Of a stretch of 64,000 bases of DNA, positions 1 to 11,289 are shown piece after piece (position 1 is the stretch's first letter; each line of letters opens with the position of its first letter). Source of the stretch: Molossus alvarezi (taxonomy: Eukaryota > Chordata > Mammalia > Chiroptera > Molossidae); NCBI GenBank assembly GCA_037176705.1, contig CM073897.1, forward strand, positions 40,543,488 to 40,607,487. The letters run 5' to 3'. The notes under the pieces were generated by a model. It did no database searches. It worked only from the letters and a program-made list of their open reading frames with translations, and was not told the origin of the DNA. A program made the translations under genes and the position numbers.

Positions 1-1020
1 CCACTGCATAATTGACTGCAGTCCTTGCCGTTCCGGTCTCCTGTCTCCATCGCAAATCCACTTTTGGGAAAGTAAATAAGGAGAAATGGATTGAGCATCT
101 GCCCCCTGTTTTTTTTTTTATTTCTGAATTCTAATAAGAAGCCAGAGGGATGCTTCTTCTCAGCAGACACCCCCTCCCCATGATGAACAAAACAGTTTTC
201 CAGTAAGAAAGACAGAAGATGTGAGGCCCTCCCCATGGGGCCTGCGGCAGTTTTCAGAGGATCTGCCCTGCTTGGGAATGATCCCTCTCAGCTTTTCTTT
301 CTGTTACCTGTGGTGATTTCAAATTAAGGTGGATCAGGGTCATTCAAATACCTTACACACTGGTCCAGGGATCAGTGGGGTAGAACTGAAGAGTTTGGAA
401 AATGCACGGATTCTTCTGAGCAAACTTGGGGCTAAAGGAGCTGGAGCTGCTTAGAACTGCCTAATTTCCCTGGAGAAATGCCTGGCAAGGGCTGCACCAT
501 TGGCAAGACCAAATAGCTGAGGCAGTTTGGCGTGGCCAAGAAGAAATGTGCTTAACAGGAGATAAACTCATTGCCTGAACCATCCACCCTGCAAACAAAT
601 ATAATAGAAATTTATCGTTAACTACTTTGTATGTAATTACTCATGTTGTAAATACTGAAAGGGAAGCTCAGAAAGAAGTCAGACAGAGTTCTCACTAACA
701 GGAATAGTGAAGAACAGCTTGGAAAGACCAAGTGCAGAACTTCACAGATGCAGTGTAGAATTTTGCACTTAGAGATACTTCAAGAATATATATGTTTGAG
801 TGCGTGTGTGTGCGCACATGATACATCTATATGTGTGTATATATTTGTATTTCAGTTTATGGAAAAATGTGATTTGACATATGTTCGACCCCATAAAAAG
901 GCAAATAACTGAGTTCAGTGGTAGAATAACTACCTCCAAGCTGCCCTTCCCCATTTCTCCCAGGAGGAGAGATGCCTGTGGCCCTCACCACACTTTGATT
1001 CTTTGATTTCAGAACATCCC
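1..1020. other. unassigned AT-rich sequence
   Basis: I recognise no gene or repeat here. The only structure is a TG/TA-rich low-complexity patch at about 786-850. A short stretch at about 480-560 superficially resembles coding sequence but contains stops. Confidence 0.4.
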
Positions 1021-1215
1021 AACAGTACTGTGGAAAGAGGACAGACTTGGCAGTCATGCAGACTCAGGTTTGAATTCTAGCCCCTCCACATACTTGATGC
1101 GTGTCCCTAGACAAGTTAATCAGTATCTATAAGCCTCAGGTTTTCAGCTATGACCAGGGGTAATTAAAATATCAACCTCTCTGAGAAGTTGGGAGAAACA
1201 AATGAGAAACTATCA
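1021..1215 (+). repeat. MIR SINE, diverged
   Basis: The order of motifs follows the MIR core in the forward direction: a stretch like 'agactcaggtttgaattc' followed by a 'gtgtccctagacaagttaat' block and a 'cctcaggttttca' block. It is an ancient mammalian repeat, so divergence is high and the ends are approximate. Confidence 0.55.
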
Positions 1216-2205
1216 TTTAAATTTGAAGATCTTCATTCTTTTCAGTTAGTAAGAGCCACTAAATGTAGGGCAGGGCAAAGGTAGGTTCACAGTTGTTTGT
1301 ATGGAAAGTAATACAATAGTTAATAAATAATAGCACAAGGATAAGCTCTGTGTTTCGTAGACTCACACCTGTATACCTACTTTTTCCCAACCCTGTGTTT
1401 AGTGAAGCTTCTACTTTGTGGAGAATGAACACCCTGGAACAGTGACAGAAGCCTGTATGTTCTTGGTAAGAGAGAATTTGGAATATCCCCCTTACCTTAG
1501 GCTCTGTGATACATTTCATTAGGCTTTTTGCAACCCAAAGAGCAGAGCGCCCCCAAGGCAAATGGACTTTCTAAGTAATGCTATCACGGCTGCCTTATAT
1601 TTTATCTTACAAAGGACCTTTACAGAGTAAGAAGTCTATAAATATTTGTAGAATGAATTAATTAAAAACAAGACTGAGACCTCAATTAACGAAGTGTTGT
1701 TATTATATTTTCTTACACTCCACTGAAGAGGAAAAACACCCAAACAAACAAATAATGACAAGATAATATTGGAATTTAAGGGAATTTATTCGTGCATGAA
1801 CATGTATGCTAATTTCTTAGGTGTATTCTATGGTAAAGACACAATAGGATACACATTTTCTATTTATTCTGCCTTTATATCTTCTAGTCTAATTATGAGA
1901 CTCTATCTTTAGAAAGATGACTCTTAGACAGAATATTCAATTGCTAGCAATAAATAAATGCATAGATTTGTTATTGTGGGAGAAGACTGCATACTCTTTT
2001 TAACTGAATCATGATCCAAAGAGATTTTAACAGGCTACAGTGATAAGACAATTTAATTTTTACAAAATGCAGTTTAACAAAGATAAATGTTCTGCCCAGA
2101 GATTTGAAAAACCAAATGTGTTTGGACAGGATCAGATGGATATGGCTTAATGGGTACAAATGTAAAATATCCTAAGGGTACAAAAATAATTACGGGGAGA
2201 ATGAT
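1216..2205. other. unassigned AT-rich sequence
   Basis: No gene, repeat family or RNA structure recognised. The sequence is strongly AT-biased with many stops in all frames. Confidence 0.4.
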
Positions 2206-2330
2206 AACAACAGCATCCATCATTTATTGAACTCTTATTATGTACCAAGCACTATCCCAAATGCTTCATCTCTGAATTTTAAGACATACCTTTCCATACA
2301 TCATGTTGACAGATCATTTAAGACAACTAG
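2206..2330 (-). repeat. MIR/L2 3'-end fragment
   Basis: The run 'catttattgaactcttatta' then 'gtaccaagcactatcccaaa' is the reverse complement of the conserved 3' end shared by MIR and L2 elements. Fragment only. Confidence 0.55.
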
Positions 2331-3025
2331 TGACAGGACTCCTATAATGCTACGTGATCTTATAATGAATTAAAATAGTTTGGCAATAGAGTTCCTTGTT
2401 CTGTACTAATCAAACCTGGTTCAATTTTGTGTTTAGGTTTATAATTTACAGTTTCGCAAATATATAGCAAATATATTTCAGGGGACAATGAGAGGCCTTG
2501 TAAGCTTATTTTCTGAGAATTAGTTAAAAAGCAAGGATAAAAAGTGAAGAGGATATATGATTGTTACTAAATACTGAAAATATTATCATCTGAATGGTGG
2601 ATTAAGCCTCGTTTATCTACATTCTAAAGAAATCAGTAGGATAAAGAGTGAAAAAAACAGGAAAATGAATTTTGGTTTAACAGAGAAATAAACTAATAGT
2701 GAGTTCTGTTCCAACATGAAGGAGTTATTGTTAAAGGTGTGCAGAGATAAATTGTTCATTCATTAATGGGAAGGAAACACTAGATTTGGATTGATGATAA
2801 AACAGATGTCTCATGATCAATTTTCAACCATTAATTTAATTATTTTATGATTATATTTTAATGGAGAGTACTTTAGAGCTTGTAATAAAAATATTTTATT
2901 ATTGATCAAAGCTACTCTAGATAAAATGATGCTAGATATTTTATAAATACTGTTATAACCTCTGACCCCTAAAATATAATTAAGATCATTTTGTAAATGT
3001 GTTACTTTCACTTTTTAAAATTTAC
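2331..3025. other. unassigned AT-rich sequence
   Basis: Nothing recognisable. The short frame on the minus strand at 2817-3011 lies in very AT-rich DNA and has no family resemblance. Confidence 0.4.
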
Positions 3026-3029
3026 TTAT

Positions 3030-3180
3030 AATAATCCCAACATGTAGAAATTATTTTACACATTATCAAATGATAACATTGACACTCAGAGAAGTTGAGC
3101 AATATGTAGATATTATAGTATTGATTACTAGTAGTTCCATGATTCAAACACAAACAGATCTGAATAATACATCTTTCTCC
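3030..3180 (-). repeat. MIR SINE fragment
   Basis: The block 'cactcagagaagttgagcaa' followed about 45 bases later by 'atgattcaaacacaaacaga' matches the antisense MIR core order (ACTGAGGCACAGAGAGGTTAAG ... ATTCGAACCCAGG), heavily diverged. Confidence 0.5.
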
Positions 3181-3690
3181 ATATTTTTCTAAGTGTCAGA
3201 AAATTAGAGCAATTTTAAAGTGGTCTTCCATTTTGGATCTTTTTAGTAATAAAATCAAGCATATTTATTGTAAATATTTTGAAAAAAGTACAAATTAAAA
3301 ATAATATTCATAACCCCACCATTCATAAATTACTCTTAATATTATAGTGTACAATGTTGTGATGTTCTTATTTATATGGTTTATGAACTATATCCACATA
3401 TAATTAAAATAAATATAGGTAAATATTATGCAAACATATAAATATGTATAATTTTTAAGATGAAAATGGGACCAACTATCCTGCAGTGTCCTTTGCTTTT
3501 GTCAGGAAATAAAATGCTGGAAGCATAGTTTAATATCATACTCTTCTGAAACCTAAGTTTTATTTACTTCAGCCTAAAGAGATGCTGAGAGGACATAAAA
3601 ATCAATCGTTATTGACATGCTAGTGGAATGATTTCCTTGCGAAGTTGAGGCTCACGGTCGGTCACTTTCGGGAGAGAAGGAAGTACTTAC
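3181..3690. other. unassigned, AT-rich then CpG-bearing
   Basis: The first 400 bases are very AT-rich with no features. From about 3640 the composition shifts to CpG-bearing sequence that continues into the L2 fragment downstream. Confidence 0.35.
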
Positions 3691-4390
3691 TCCCTCTGCC
3701 CTCAGGCCAGGAGATGGATTCGGTGCAACTTCGAGTAGTCCCTGGTTTCGCTTGGAACTCCAGCCTTCCTGACCTAGCCCCTGTCCAACGCACACTGCTC
3801 TGAACGCTTCGGCCTCGTTCTCTTCCCTGCACGTGCCGAATGCATTCCAGCCTCAGATCCTGAGCGCTGGATACTCACGTTGTCTGAAAGCTTCCCTTAG
3901 AGTCACACTTAGGTCTCCACTCCAACATCACCATCGAAGAGGGATCTTTCTTGACATGTGTATCTCTGGTCTCCTAGCCCTGCATTTCTACTTTCCCATA
4001 ACCCTACATTTTTTTTTTTTAATATTTGTATTTATTTTTAGTGAGAAAGGAAGGGAGAGGAAGAGAGAGAAACATCAGTGAGAGAGCGAAACATCGATCA
4101 GCTGCCTCCTGCATGCCCCTCATCGAGGATGGAGCCCACCACCCCGGCATGTTCCCTGACCAGGAATGGAACCTGCAAGCCCTCAGTGCGCAGGACTAGG
4201 CCCAAACCAACTGAGGCCCACCAGCCAGGGCCCTTCACCCTGCCTTCCAAATTTCTGTATCCCACTTCACTACCTGCAATTATGGCATATATGCATTGAC
4301 TCCTTGGCATTTTCCTTCTCTCTTATTAATATAAGGGAGACAGAGTGCTTCCATCTTGTCAGCAGAAACATAGAAGATTAGCTGGTACAG
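3690..4390 (+). repeat. L2 LINE 3' region, split by a SINE
   Basis: The left part (about 3770-4008) follows the L2 consensus order for the region before its 3' UTR (a 'ctgctctgaacgcttcggcc' block, then 'cctcagatcctgagcgctgg', then a 'ccttagagtcacac' block). The right part (4232 onward) resumes with 'accctgccttccaaatttct'. A minus-strand VES SINE occupies the middle. The left part keeps an unusual number of CpG dinucleotides for so old a repeat. Ends are approximate. Confidence 0.45.
4009..4231 (-). mobile_element. VES-type SINE (short-tail subfamily)
   Basis: Read on the minus strand, a tRNA-like head ends at 4231 ('ccagccagggc'). Next come a degraded B box, the block complementary to 'gcctcctgcatgcccc', a GA-rich tract and a poly(T) start at 4009. 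It interrupts an L2 fragment. The head is diverged (the A-box region is poor), so the copy is not young, and I found no clean target-site duplication. Confidence 0.75.
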
Positions 4391-4830
4391 GGTGGGCACC
4401 CATCACACATTTACTGTATCAGTGAGTGAGTGAGTGGCATGGCCGGCAAAGAGATTCTGTTTTATGTGGAGCACGTTGGGAAGCCAAGGAAGGATTCATA
4501 AGAGAGATCATTGAAGAAGCCTGGAATTGAGCACAAAGGTGGATTTGTTCCTTTCCATTGGAGTTTTGTGGGGAAAACACAAACCAGAAGTTGTCCTGAA
4601 GAAAGGCCAGGAAGGACAGACCAGTTTGCTGATATGATGCATCAGGACAGAGCCAAATAGAAAAGGGGGTGAGGTGGGGGGAAGACTCACTCCACAGTGG
4701 CACCTTATAGGTAAATCTGGGAAACTTACAAGACCAGGTACAGGAAGTAACATTGTCCTGTGCACTTTCATACTTGCAAGGTAGATATCTTTAAAGGGCC
4801 CAGAATAAGAAGGAACAGTCATTTGACTTT
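4391..4830. other. unassigned sequence
   Basis: No family or exon recognised. A short (GAGT) run occurs at 4422-4435. Confidence 0.35.
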
Positions 4831-4834
4831 TTAA

Positions 4835-5040
4835 AATCACACTTAACATTCAATATTACTTTGGTTTCAGGTGTACAGGAGTGCGGTTAGGCCCTTATGT
4901 AACTTACAAAGTGATTGCCCTGATTTGTCTAGTACCCATGCAACAGCATACATAGTTATTTCAATATTATTTATTATATCCCTATGCTGTATTTTACAAC
5001 CCTGTGACTATTTTGTAAAAGGAACATTCTTATTTTTATC
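4835..5040 (-). mobile_element. old L1 3' UTR fragment
   Basis: The order 'ttggtttcaggtgtacagga', 'taacttacaaagtgattgcc', 'atagttatttcaatattatt', 'ccctatgctgtattttacaa' is the antisense of the 3' UTR of L1M-class elements common in laurasiatherian genomes. Noncoding and truncated. Confidence 0.65.
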
Positions 5041-6539
5041 TGAAAAATGGTAAGCTCATTCATTGTCTATGTGAGCAGTTAATACAAGCTTTAGAAGTGT
5101 GTTTTTTTTTATTTACTTGCATTTTTAAGATTCCATGGAAGAAAATGCAATCAATTTGTGATTTTTGAGAAAAGAGTTATCCATCAGCATTAGAGTCTTG
5201 AGGAGGCTATATAGATTTTCTAAGAAAGACACTTCTGCAAAGGTGATAACTTAGTTCTCTCCCTGTCATGTAGTATAATTGATAGCACTGTTCAAAATTA
5301 ATGGACTTTGGTGTGTAGCAAATTAATGCACAGTGTGCTCAGAGAAGAAATCTACCACTTCTGGGATTGCAACCCACATCCGAAATTAGACTACAGTGAA
5401 AAGGGAGGGGCCAGGGAGACCTCATGGCTGAGAATGTAGTAAAGATAGACAAGTTTTATAACAAGACACTGGTCATAAAATTAGGTTTAACAACCCCACA
5501 ATCCTGAAAGTAAGACAGAAGGGTGTTCAAAGGAAACCCATATTTCTTACGGGCATCATCTCTTGTATTTATTTCATTACTCTGATCTTATAGTTCCCAT
5601 TGGTAGCTCTGCTTGAGCTCTTGTAAACCTGGTAACATACGGTGCTTAAGAAATATTACATTAATAGTCGATTTCTATTGGTCTTCTATGGCTTAGATTA
5701 ACACCAAGACAGTTTAATAGACACAGGGTGGCAAGAATAATAAGAACAAACTTACTAGCATATATAGTTAAAAGTAATGATCCTTTTCTAGCTAGATTGT
5801 GGGGAAAGTGAGGATAAAAGACAGAGTGTCAAATGAGGGGAAGCAGAAAGATAGGAGGAAGTGGGGCCCAGGCAGGCTGGCATGCTTTGAGAAGCTGATG
5901 CAGAAGCAGCAGGTTGTCGTGTCCCCGGTGAGAACTAGACGTGGGGGAAAATGTACCTTTCTGTGATGCTGGAAGACAATTTACCAAATGGGAGAAATAG
6001 GATGTCCCCCCTTATTCTTGGTTTCCTAGCAGATAGAACAAGTCTTTTGAACCCATAAAAATCTTGGTTCAGATTCTGCCTTCTCTATTTATTCTGTGTA
6101 TTATTTTTGGATATTATTTAAACTCCTGGGGTGTATGTCTCCTTATGCATACATAAGCGAAGCCAAGCAAACTAATTTGCAGAATCATTGTGAAAAATAA
6201 ATCAGATAAGGCATTTCAAGGAGTCAACGCAATGCCCAGAACAGGGTTGTCATCAACAGTGCTGAGGTTGCACCCTGCACAATTACTAAAGGGCACCATT
6301 TGCATCTGTGGAGGACAAATGTTTAGCACCCCTCTATGGTACACACATGTATCTTTACTGAGGACCCCGGAGTAGCTACTTGTAAGTTAATTGGCCTACA
6401 CGACATCATCTCGGGGTGTTCACTTTGAGAGTGCAAATTCAAGACCTCTTGCCATTGATTTCTCACACATATTCTGTTGGGAGCAGGACTGAGGAAGATG
6501 AGCCACTACCAATTTGTGGGTCAATGGAATGTACCACTC
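5041..6539. other. unassigned sequence
   Basis: About 1.5 kb with no recognisable gene. A purine-rich patch at 5810-5930 may be part of an old interspersed repeat, but I cannot place it. Confidence 0.35.
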
Positions 6540-6840
6540 CCTCTGTCTAAAATATGATTCGTCCCTCTTAACGCCAGACTTTTGTGACTAGTTGTAAAGT
6601 GTTCCATGATGCCTTAGATGCCTTTTCACCCTGAGCTGAATTAAATTCCTGTCTCACGGATTACCATTGCCCTCATCCTTGTGCCCACAGTCAAAACCTC
6701 TCTGGGAACATGCCACCTTGTTATTATCTGTGACTCAACCACAAGACTGAATTCCTTAAAGTTCTTATGTATCCTTGTGTGTTTAGGTCCTAGTACAATG
6801 TCCGGCACAGTTATTGTTCTGTATATTCTTGTTAAATGAA
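6540..6840 (+). repeat. L2 LINE 3' end
   Basis: Motif order matches the L2 3' end: 'aaagtgttccatgatgcctt', 'tgtgactcaaccacaagact', 'gaattccttaaagttcttat', then 'tcctagtacaatgtccggca' and an 'aaatgaaag' end corresponding to the terminal region of L2. Confidence 0.6.
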
Positions 6841-6877
6841 AGAGTATACAGAATATTATATGTAAAAATACTATAGC

Positions 6878-7010
6878 ATGACCTTGAGAAAGTTACTAAA
6901 CCCTCTGAACCTCAACTTCCTCATTTGTAAAATGGGAGAAAAATACGTATCTAGCAAGTATATTGAGCACAGCATGCACTCTGTAAGTGGGACCAGGGTT
7001 TATTTATTAT
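6878..7010 (+). repeat. MIR SINE
   Basis: A good match to the MIR core: 'atgaccttgagaaagttact', 'aaccctctgaacctcaactt', then 'cctcatttgtaaaatgggag'. This is among the best preserved MIRs in the window. Confidence 0.8.
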
Positions 7011-7484
7011 ATTAAGTATATTCAGCTATAATACAAGATAATTGCTGAACAGATTTAAAACATTTAGTTAAAACAATGCATGCCGTCGCACCCCTTAATT
7101 TTTGAGGTTCCTATCTCCCTACCAGATGCCATTTGCCCTTTGTCACCACAAGCATCCATTTCTATTTCCTCTCTGCACTCCATCATAAGTCTTTACATTT
7201 ATTCTGTCTGACACATACAAACCCATTAACTCTAATGAATATTTATTCTGACATTATGCTGCTTAAATATGGCTAGTGTTCCTAATGATTTTGCTTTTAA
7301 CAGTGACCGTATTTCTAAAAGTTAGCCAAGCTAAACTTCATTTTAATATCCCTGAGGTCCAGATAGTAGCAGTGAACTTTCTGCTGACACTTGTGAGCAC
7401 TGATCATATAGAAGATGCATCACTGGTCACTACAGGGGCAAACAAACATGAGCAAGGCCCTGCCTCTACCCTTGAAGTTCCAGG
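7011..7484. other. unassigned, possible L2 remnant
   Basis: Mostly AT-rich DNA. The stretch 7375-7480, with an 'acatgagcaaggccctgcct' block, resembles an L2 or MIR-related segment but is too diverged to call. Confidence 0.3.
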
Positions 7485-7492
7485 CCATGGAT

Positions 7493-7744
7493 CAGAGATT
7501 TTCAACCTTTTGCATCTCATGGCACACATAAACTAAAACTAAAAATCTGTAGCACAGAATTTGCCAATCTTCCAAAAAAAAAAAAAAAAAAAGAAGTGTA
7601 ATTTTGATTTATTCACACCAAACGGCTATTGTTGTGTTGGCTGTTGTCACTTTTCTATTTGACAATCTAAGGTCAGTGCCCCAGACTAAATAGTCGGATA
7701 GCATGTTGTAAAAATTCTTGTGGCACACAGGTTGAAAATCACTG
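7493..7744. mobile_element. hAT-type miniature inverted-repeat element
   Basis: A 252-bp noncoding element with imperfect terminal inverted repeats. The left end reads CAGAGATTTTCAACCTTTT. The right end, reverse-complemented, reads CAGTGATTTTCAACCTG, and both are followed by a GGCACACA/TGTGCCAC block. The flanking octamers are CCATGGAT (7485-7492) and CCTTAGAT (7745-7752). Those are 8-bp target-site duplications with two mismatches, the length expected for the hAT superfamily. It has no transposase and would have depended on one in trans. An A-run of about 18 (7574-7591) lies inside it. Confidence 0.75.
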
Positions 7745-7752
7745 CCTTAGAT

Positions 7753-8115
7753 CAGAGTCTCCAATTAAATATGCCAAGAAGAGCCACTCACAGTGACATT
7801 TTCCATGACTATGGATCAGATCTGTTCAGTTAAGCAAATGTTGACAGGGCAACTTGTAACGATGCCGGACTCAGGGCTACAGGTTTCGAAAACAGAGCTG
7901 AATAAGACGTGCTCTGTGGTTATAAAGCAGGTAACTGAGGGATTGAGAGAGGAGAATGAAAACATATTATTTCAATGTAGGAGGCTAAATGTTTTAGTTG
8001 AATTAAGCACAAGGAGTGTTGGTGGTAGCAAGAGAAGAAAGAAAGTGGACTGGAGAGTAAGGAAAACCTTGAGAGAACAATGACCTGCACAGGTTTGTTT
8101 AAAAAAAAAACAAAA
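7753..8115. other. unassigned, possible old L2-like piece
   Basis: The region 7790-7960 contains 'aaaacagagctgaataagac', reminiscent of an L2-type segment, but nothing firm. An A-run precedes the SINE at 8101-8111. Confidence 0.3.
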
Positions 8116-8307
8116 CCCAGCTCAGTGGTTGAGCGTCGACCCATGCATCAAGAGGTCACTGGTTCGATTCCCAGTTAGGATACATGCCCAGGTTTTGGCC
8201 CAATCCCCAGTGGAAGGTGTGCAGGAGGTGGCCAGTCATCACCGATGTTTCTGTCTCTCTCTCCCTCTCTCTTCCTCTCTAAAAATCAATAAATTTTAAA
8301 AAAGAAA
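8116..8307 (+). mobile_element. VES-type SINE (short-tail subfamily)
   Basis: The A-box region 'gctcagtggttgagcgtcga' and a clear B box 'ggttcgattcccag' are followed by a CT-rich tract and the tail 'aaaaatcaataaattttaaa'. The first roughly 10 nt of the head are missing, so the copy is slightly 5'-truncated. I see no clear target-site duplication. Confidence 0.85.
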
Positions 8308-8339
8308 ACGTGGCAAGATCAGAGTTGTCTTCAGGGGCC

Positions 8340-8545
8340 TAAAGCTGATAGTTTTCTACAGAAGTTATCAAACAATAGTGTACATAATAACTGGAGTTCC
8401 TGTGAAAACGAAGGATTCCTGGCCCCACCAGGGGAAGTTGATTGAGTATATACAGTAAGGAGCCAAAAAAATCGCCCTTCCCAGCGAGCATCGAGATGAC
8501 CAGAGGCAGGAGGTTCACGCTTTGAGAAACACAGATGCTGTCACT
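8340..8545. mobile_element. possible MER5-like hAT miniature element
   Basis: The block 'ggattcctggccccaccagg' and the closing 'cacgctttgagaaacacaga' resemble the layout of MER5/MER20 noncoding hAT elements. Termini are too eroded to define TIRs. Confidence 0.35.
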
Positions 8546-10680
8546 GTGTGGATGGGGAAGACTGGACCCAGGGAACTTGATCAACAGAGTGTTATGCTTA
8601 AGGAACTAGGTGTGAGCCACCTCTAGATTTGCTTGGCAGGTAACCAACAACAAAAAGAAATTCTTGTCACCAATCTTCAGTTATTTCCTGAGCCAAAAAT
8701 ATCGCCCAAACCTCTGTCAAAACTTCACACACCCAGAGCCGAGTCTGCAGACACAAATAAAAGTCAGGCTGGGGAAAATGAAGGAAATCCAATGCAATAT
8801 ATTTGTATGCTGTCGCTGAGGCCCTGTGTAATGCTGCTGTAACTATGATGTATAGGTCTATCAAAGCATGTGTTACCATGGTCTGAATTTCCCGACTGGA
8901 GAAAAATGATTAATGTAGAGATTTGCATTCAATGTGGGCTTGGACATCAATATTTCAACTTAGGTAAACAGGAACTTTACCTAATTTATCGGCTCTCATT
9001 ATGGATGGCTTGTAGAAGCCAAATTCCCCCTCTGCCTCCAAAATGACCTTTCATGCTCTACAAATCAATCTAGAAGAAGCAAAGCAAGTTGGTTAATATT
9101 TTAGGGAGCAAAAAAAAAAAAAAAAAAAGACTTCCCATGTCAGAGACTTAATTGTTGTGATTTTGACCCATTTTGAAATTAGTTAACATTTGCTTCAGGC
9201 CTCTGAGTTCATGCATTATTTATTTTCATCTTGGCCTTGCTTAAATCTCTTCATGTGCAGTGTGCCCATATCACGAGAGAAGCTTTTTCTAAATACTGAA
9301 CTTGAAGAATAGCATTTTGAGGCAAAATATGTAAAGACAAAAATATATCTCCTCTACACACATGAGTGGGCACGTGCACACACGCACACACACATATTAT
9401 ATGAGACCAAACTGCCTTGGGGGTATATTTTAGCTCTCACTGGCAAACCTTCTAGGTGTTACAGCCAGCATTACAGAGCAATTTCCCTGAAAGAGTTTCA
9501 TGTTTCAAAGTATGTCAGAAGTTAATCAAAGGGTAACAATGCAAAAACCTATGCATATGCTTCCTGAAGACCGGGGCCAGCCATGCTGTCATTCACTGTC
9601 AAAACTGGGGCACACAGGGGCATAGCACACCTTTTTTTTCTCTTGTGAGAAAATGTTCCTGCCCACAAAGGTCAATGCCTTTATGGCATAAAATCTATTA
9701 GCCTATTGTTACGGTATGAATCCCGAGGAGAAGGCATCTATCTCATCAGCTGTCTGTCTCAGATGCATGGTTTCCTCAGCCTCCTGGGGTAAAGGGTCAA
9801 GCCCTGCATTTCGCCTCTTCCTGTCAGCATCAACTTTGGTCCATCCTATCATAACCTGTGTGTTCCATGTTCCTGTGAGTAATCACTTAGACTTGGCCTT
9901 GAAAATGACTGGCCCATTACCTGGTCTGTGTAATCACTAGAGAAGAGTGCTTATGGAATCGTCAAAGCAGCTACACTCCCCAGCCGGCCTAGGAGCACTC
10001 CAAGCTCGGAAGGGGATAGGTAATCCATGAGGACATTCCGCACCCCAACTCGATGGGAGGAGGGCTGTTTAGAAACCCTCACAGAAAAAAATGCTCAGAA
10101 ATGCCTGAGTATTTCTGAAATGTTTACCACCTTCTAGTCACCTACATTTCTTTTAGGCTTGACACTTCTTTTAAGTTAAACAAAACCCAGTGTAAAGATG
10201 AGTCTCGACAGCTGTTTCCCAGCTGTACAGAAATAACCATTGCAGCTGTCTGAAATGAGGTCATTTGCATTTGCATCAGTTTGGATTAAATCTTCCATTG
10301 CTGTGGGTCATCATTTATGTACAAAGCTCACAGAACAAAAGATGTGCATGTCCAAAGCAGCCATTTTAAATCTGTGAGCAAGAATACAGAAATTCTGGAG
10401 GTTACATCTGCCTGGCACGATGCAGTCTTATTGAAGATAGTTTCCATTGCACAGACTTTAACTGAGAACCTGCTTTGTTCACTGTACATTTTCTTTGTGT
10501 GCTGAAACCTCACCCAGTTTTCCAACTTAATTGTTATATTCTCCTGGAAGTTCTCCCCCATTCCTGGAGTTAGAATCATTTGATCTCTTCCCTCTGGAAT
10601 TCAGAATCAAACTTGTTTAGACTTGAATATGGTGGTCTCAAGTAAATGCTTAATAAATGCTTATGGTATCTGAATGCCAA
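8546..10680. other. unassigned 2.1-kb stretch
   Basis: No gene or repeat family recognised. It holds an A-run at 9109-9128 and a short (CA)n at about 9378-9394. Short frames at 8633-8842 and 9716-9940 have no family resemblance. Confidence 0.35.
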
Positions 10681-10740
10681 TAGGAAGGAAAGAAGGAAGG
10701 AAGGGATCATGGAGGGAGAGGGGGAGGAAGGAAGATACAT
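10681..10740 (+). repeat. purine (GGAA)n tract
   Basis: Interrupted GGAA/GGGA repeat, about 60 bp, with every base from 10682 to 10703 a purine. Confidence 0.8.
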
Positions 10741-11285
10741 TTCTATTAACTCAAATAGTTTTTGAGAAAACGTTTGTATAATTTATCATTCAGAAGCACT
10801 TTTACTTTGTTACTGTTGAAAGTATCATTTTAATATTCTCACCTATTCTTCAGTGTGGAGCTTATCAATATCCCTTGATAATTTTTAGATGAAAACCGAA
10901 GCCTTATAAATCCAAATCCTAAACTCTCTTTCACGTCCTGCTTTTTTATGGAGGACAAAGATTTCATTTTTCAAAGTGTATTTTCTTTAAAATTTGGACT
11001 CCCAGATCCCCGCCATATTTTGGTTTTCCTCCTATTTATAGGATTCTCCCTAGCAATTGTATTCCCTTTCTCGTCAACACTGTTCCACTCTCGCATCCCT
11101 GCCCAGGACTTCGGCGTTGCTTTTCTTTCCTGCTCTTACCTTCTCACGGCTGATGCTCATTTAGAGAAACAAGTCCAGGTTATCTTCTTAATGCAAAAAT
11201 ACCACTTACGGCTAAAAGCCCGGAATGTCCGAGACTGAATGCATTGTCTTTCCTGCAGGGACTGCTCTTTCTACATGTCTCATCT
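10741..11285. other. unassigned sequence
   Basis: Pyrimidine-rich with several CpGs (for example near 11012-11130). A 96-codon frame at 10948-11238 shows no recognisable domain and lacks an obvious splice context. Confidence 0.3.
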
Positions 11286-11289
11286 TGAT

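Noticed and set aside
470..570. Short segment that looked like a ribosomal-protein retrocopy
   Set aside because: Only a few basic residues in a row before a stop; no alignment to a known family that I can support.
8120..8200. tRNA-like A and B boxes suggesting tRNA genes
   Set aside because: These and the equivalents elsewhere are VES SINE heads; none keeps a complete cloverleaf with intact acceptor stem.
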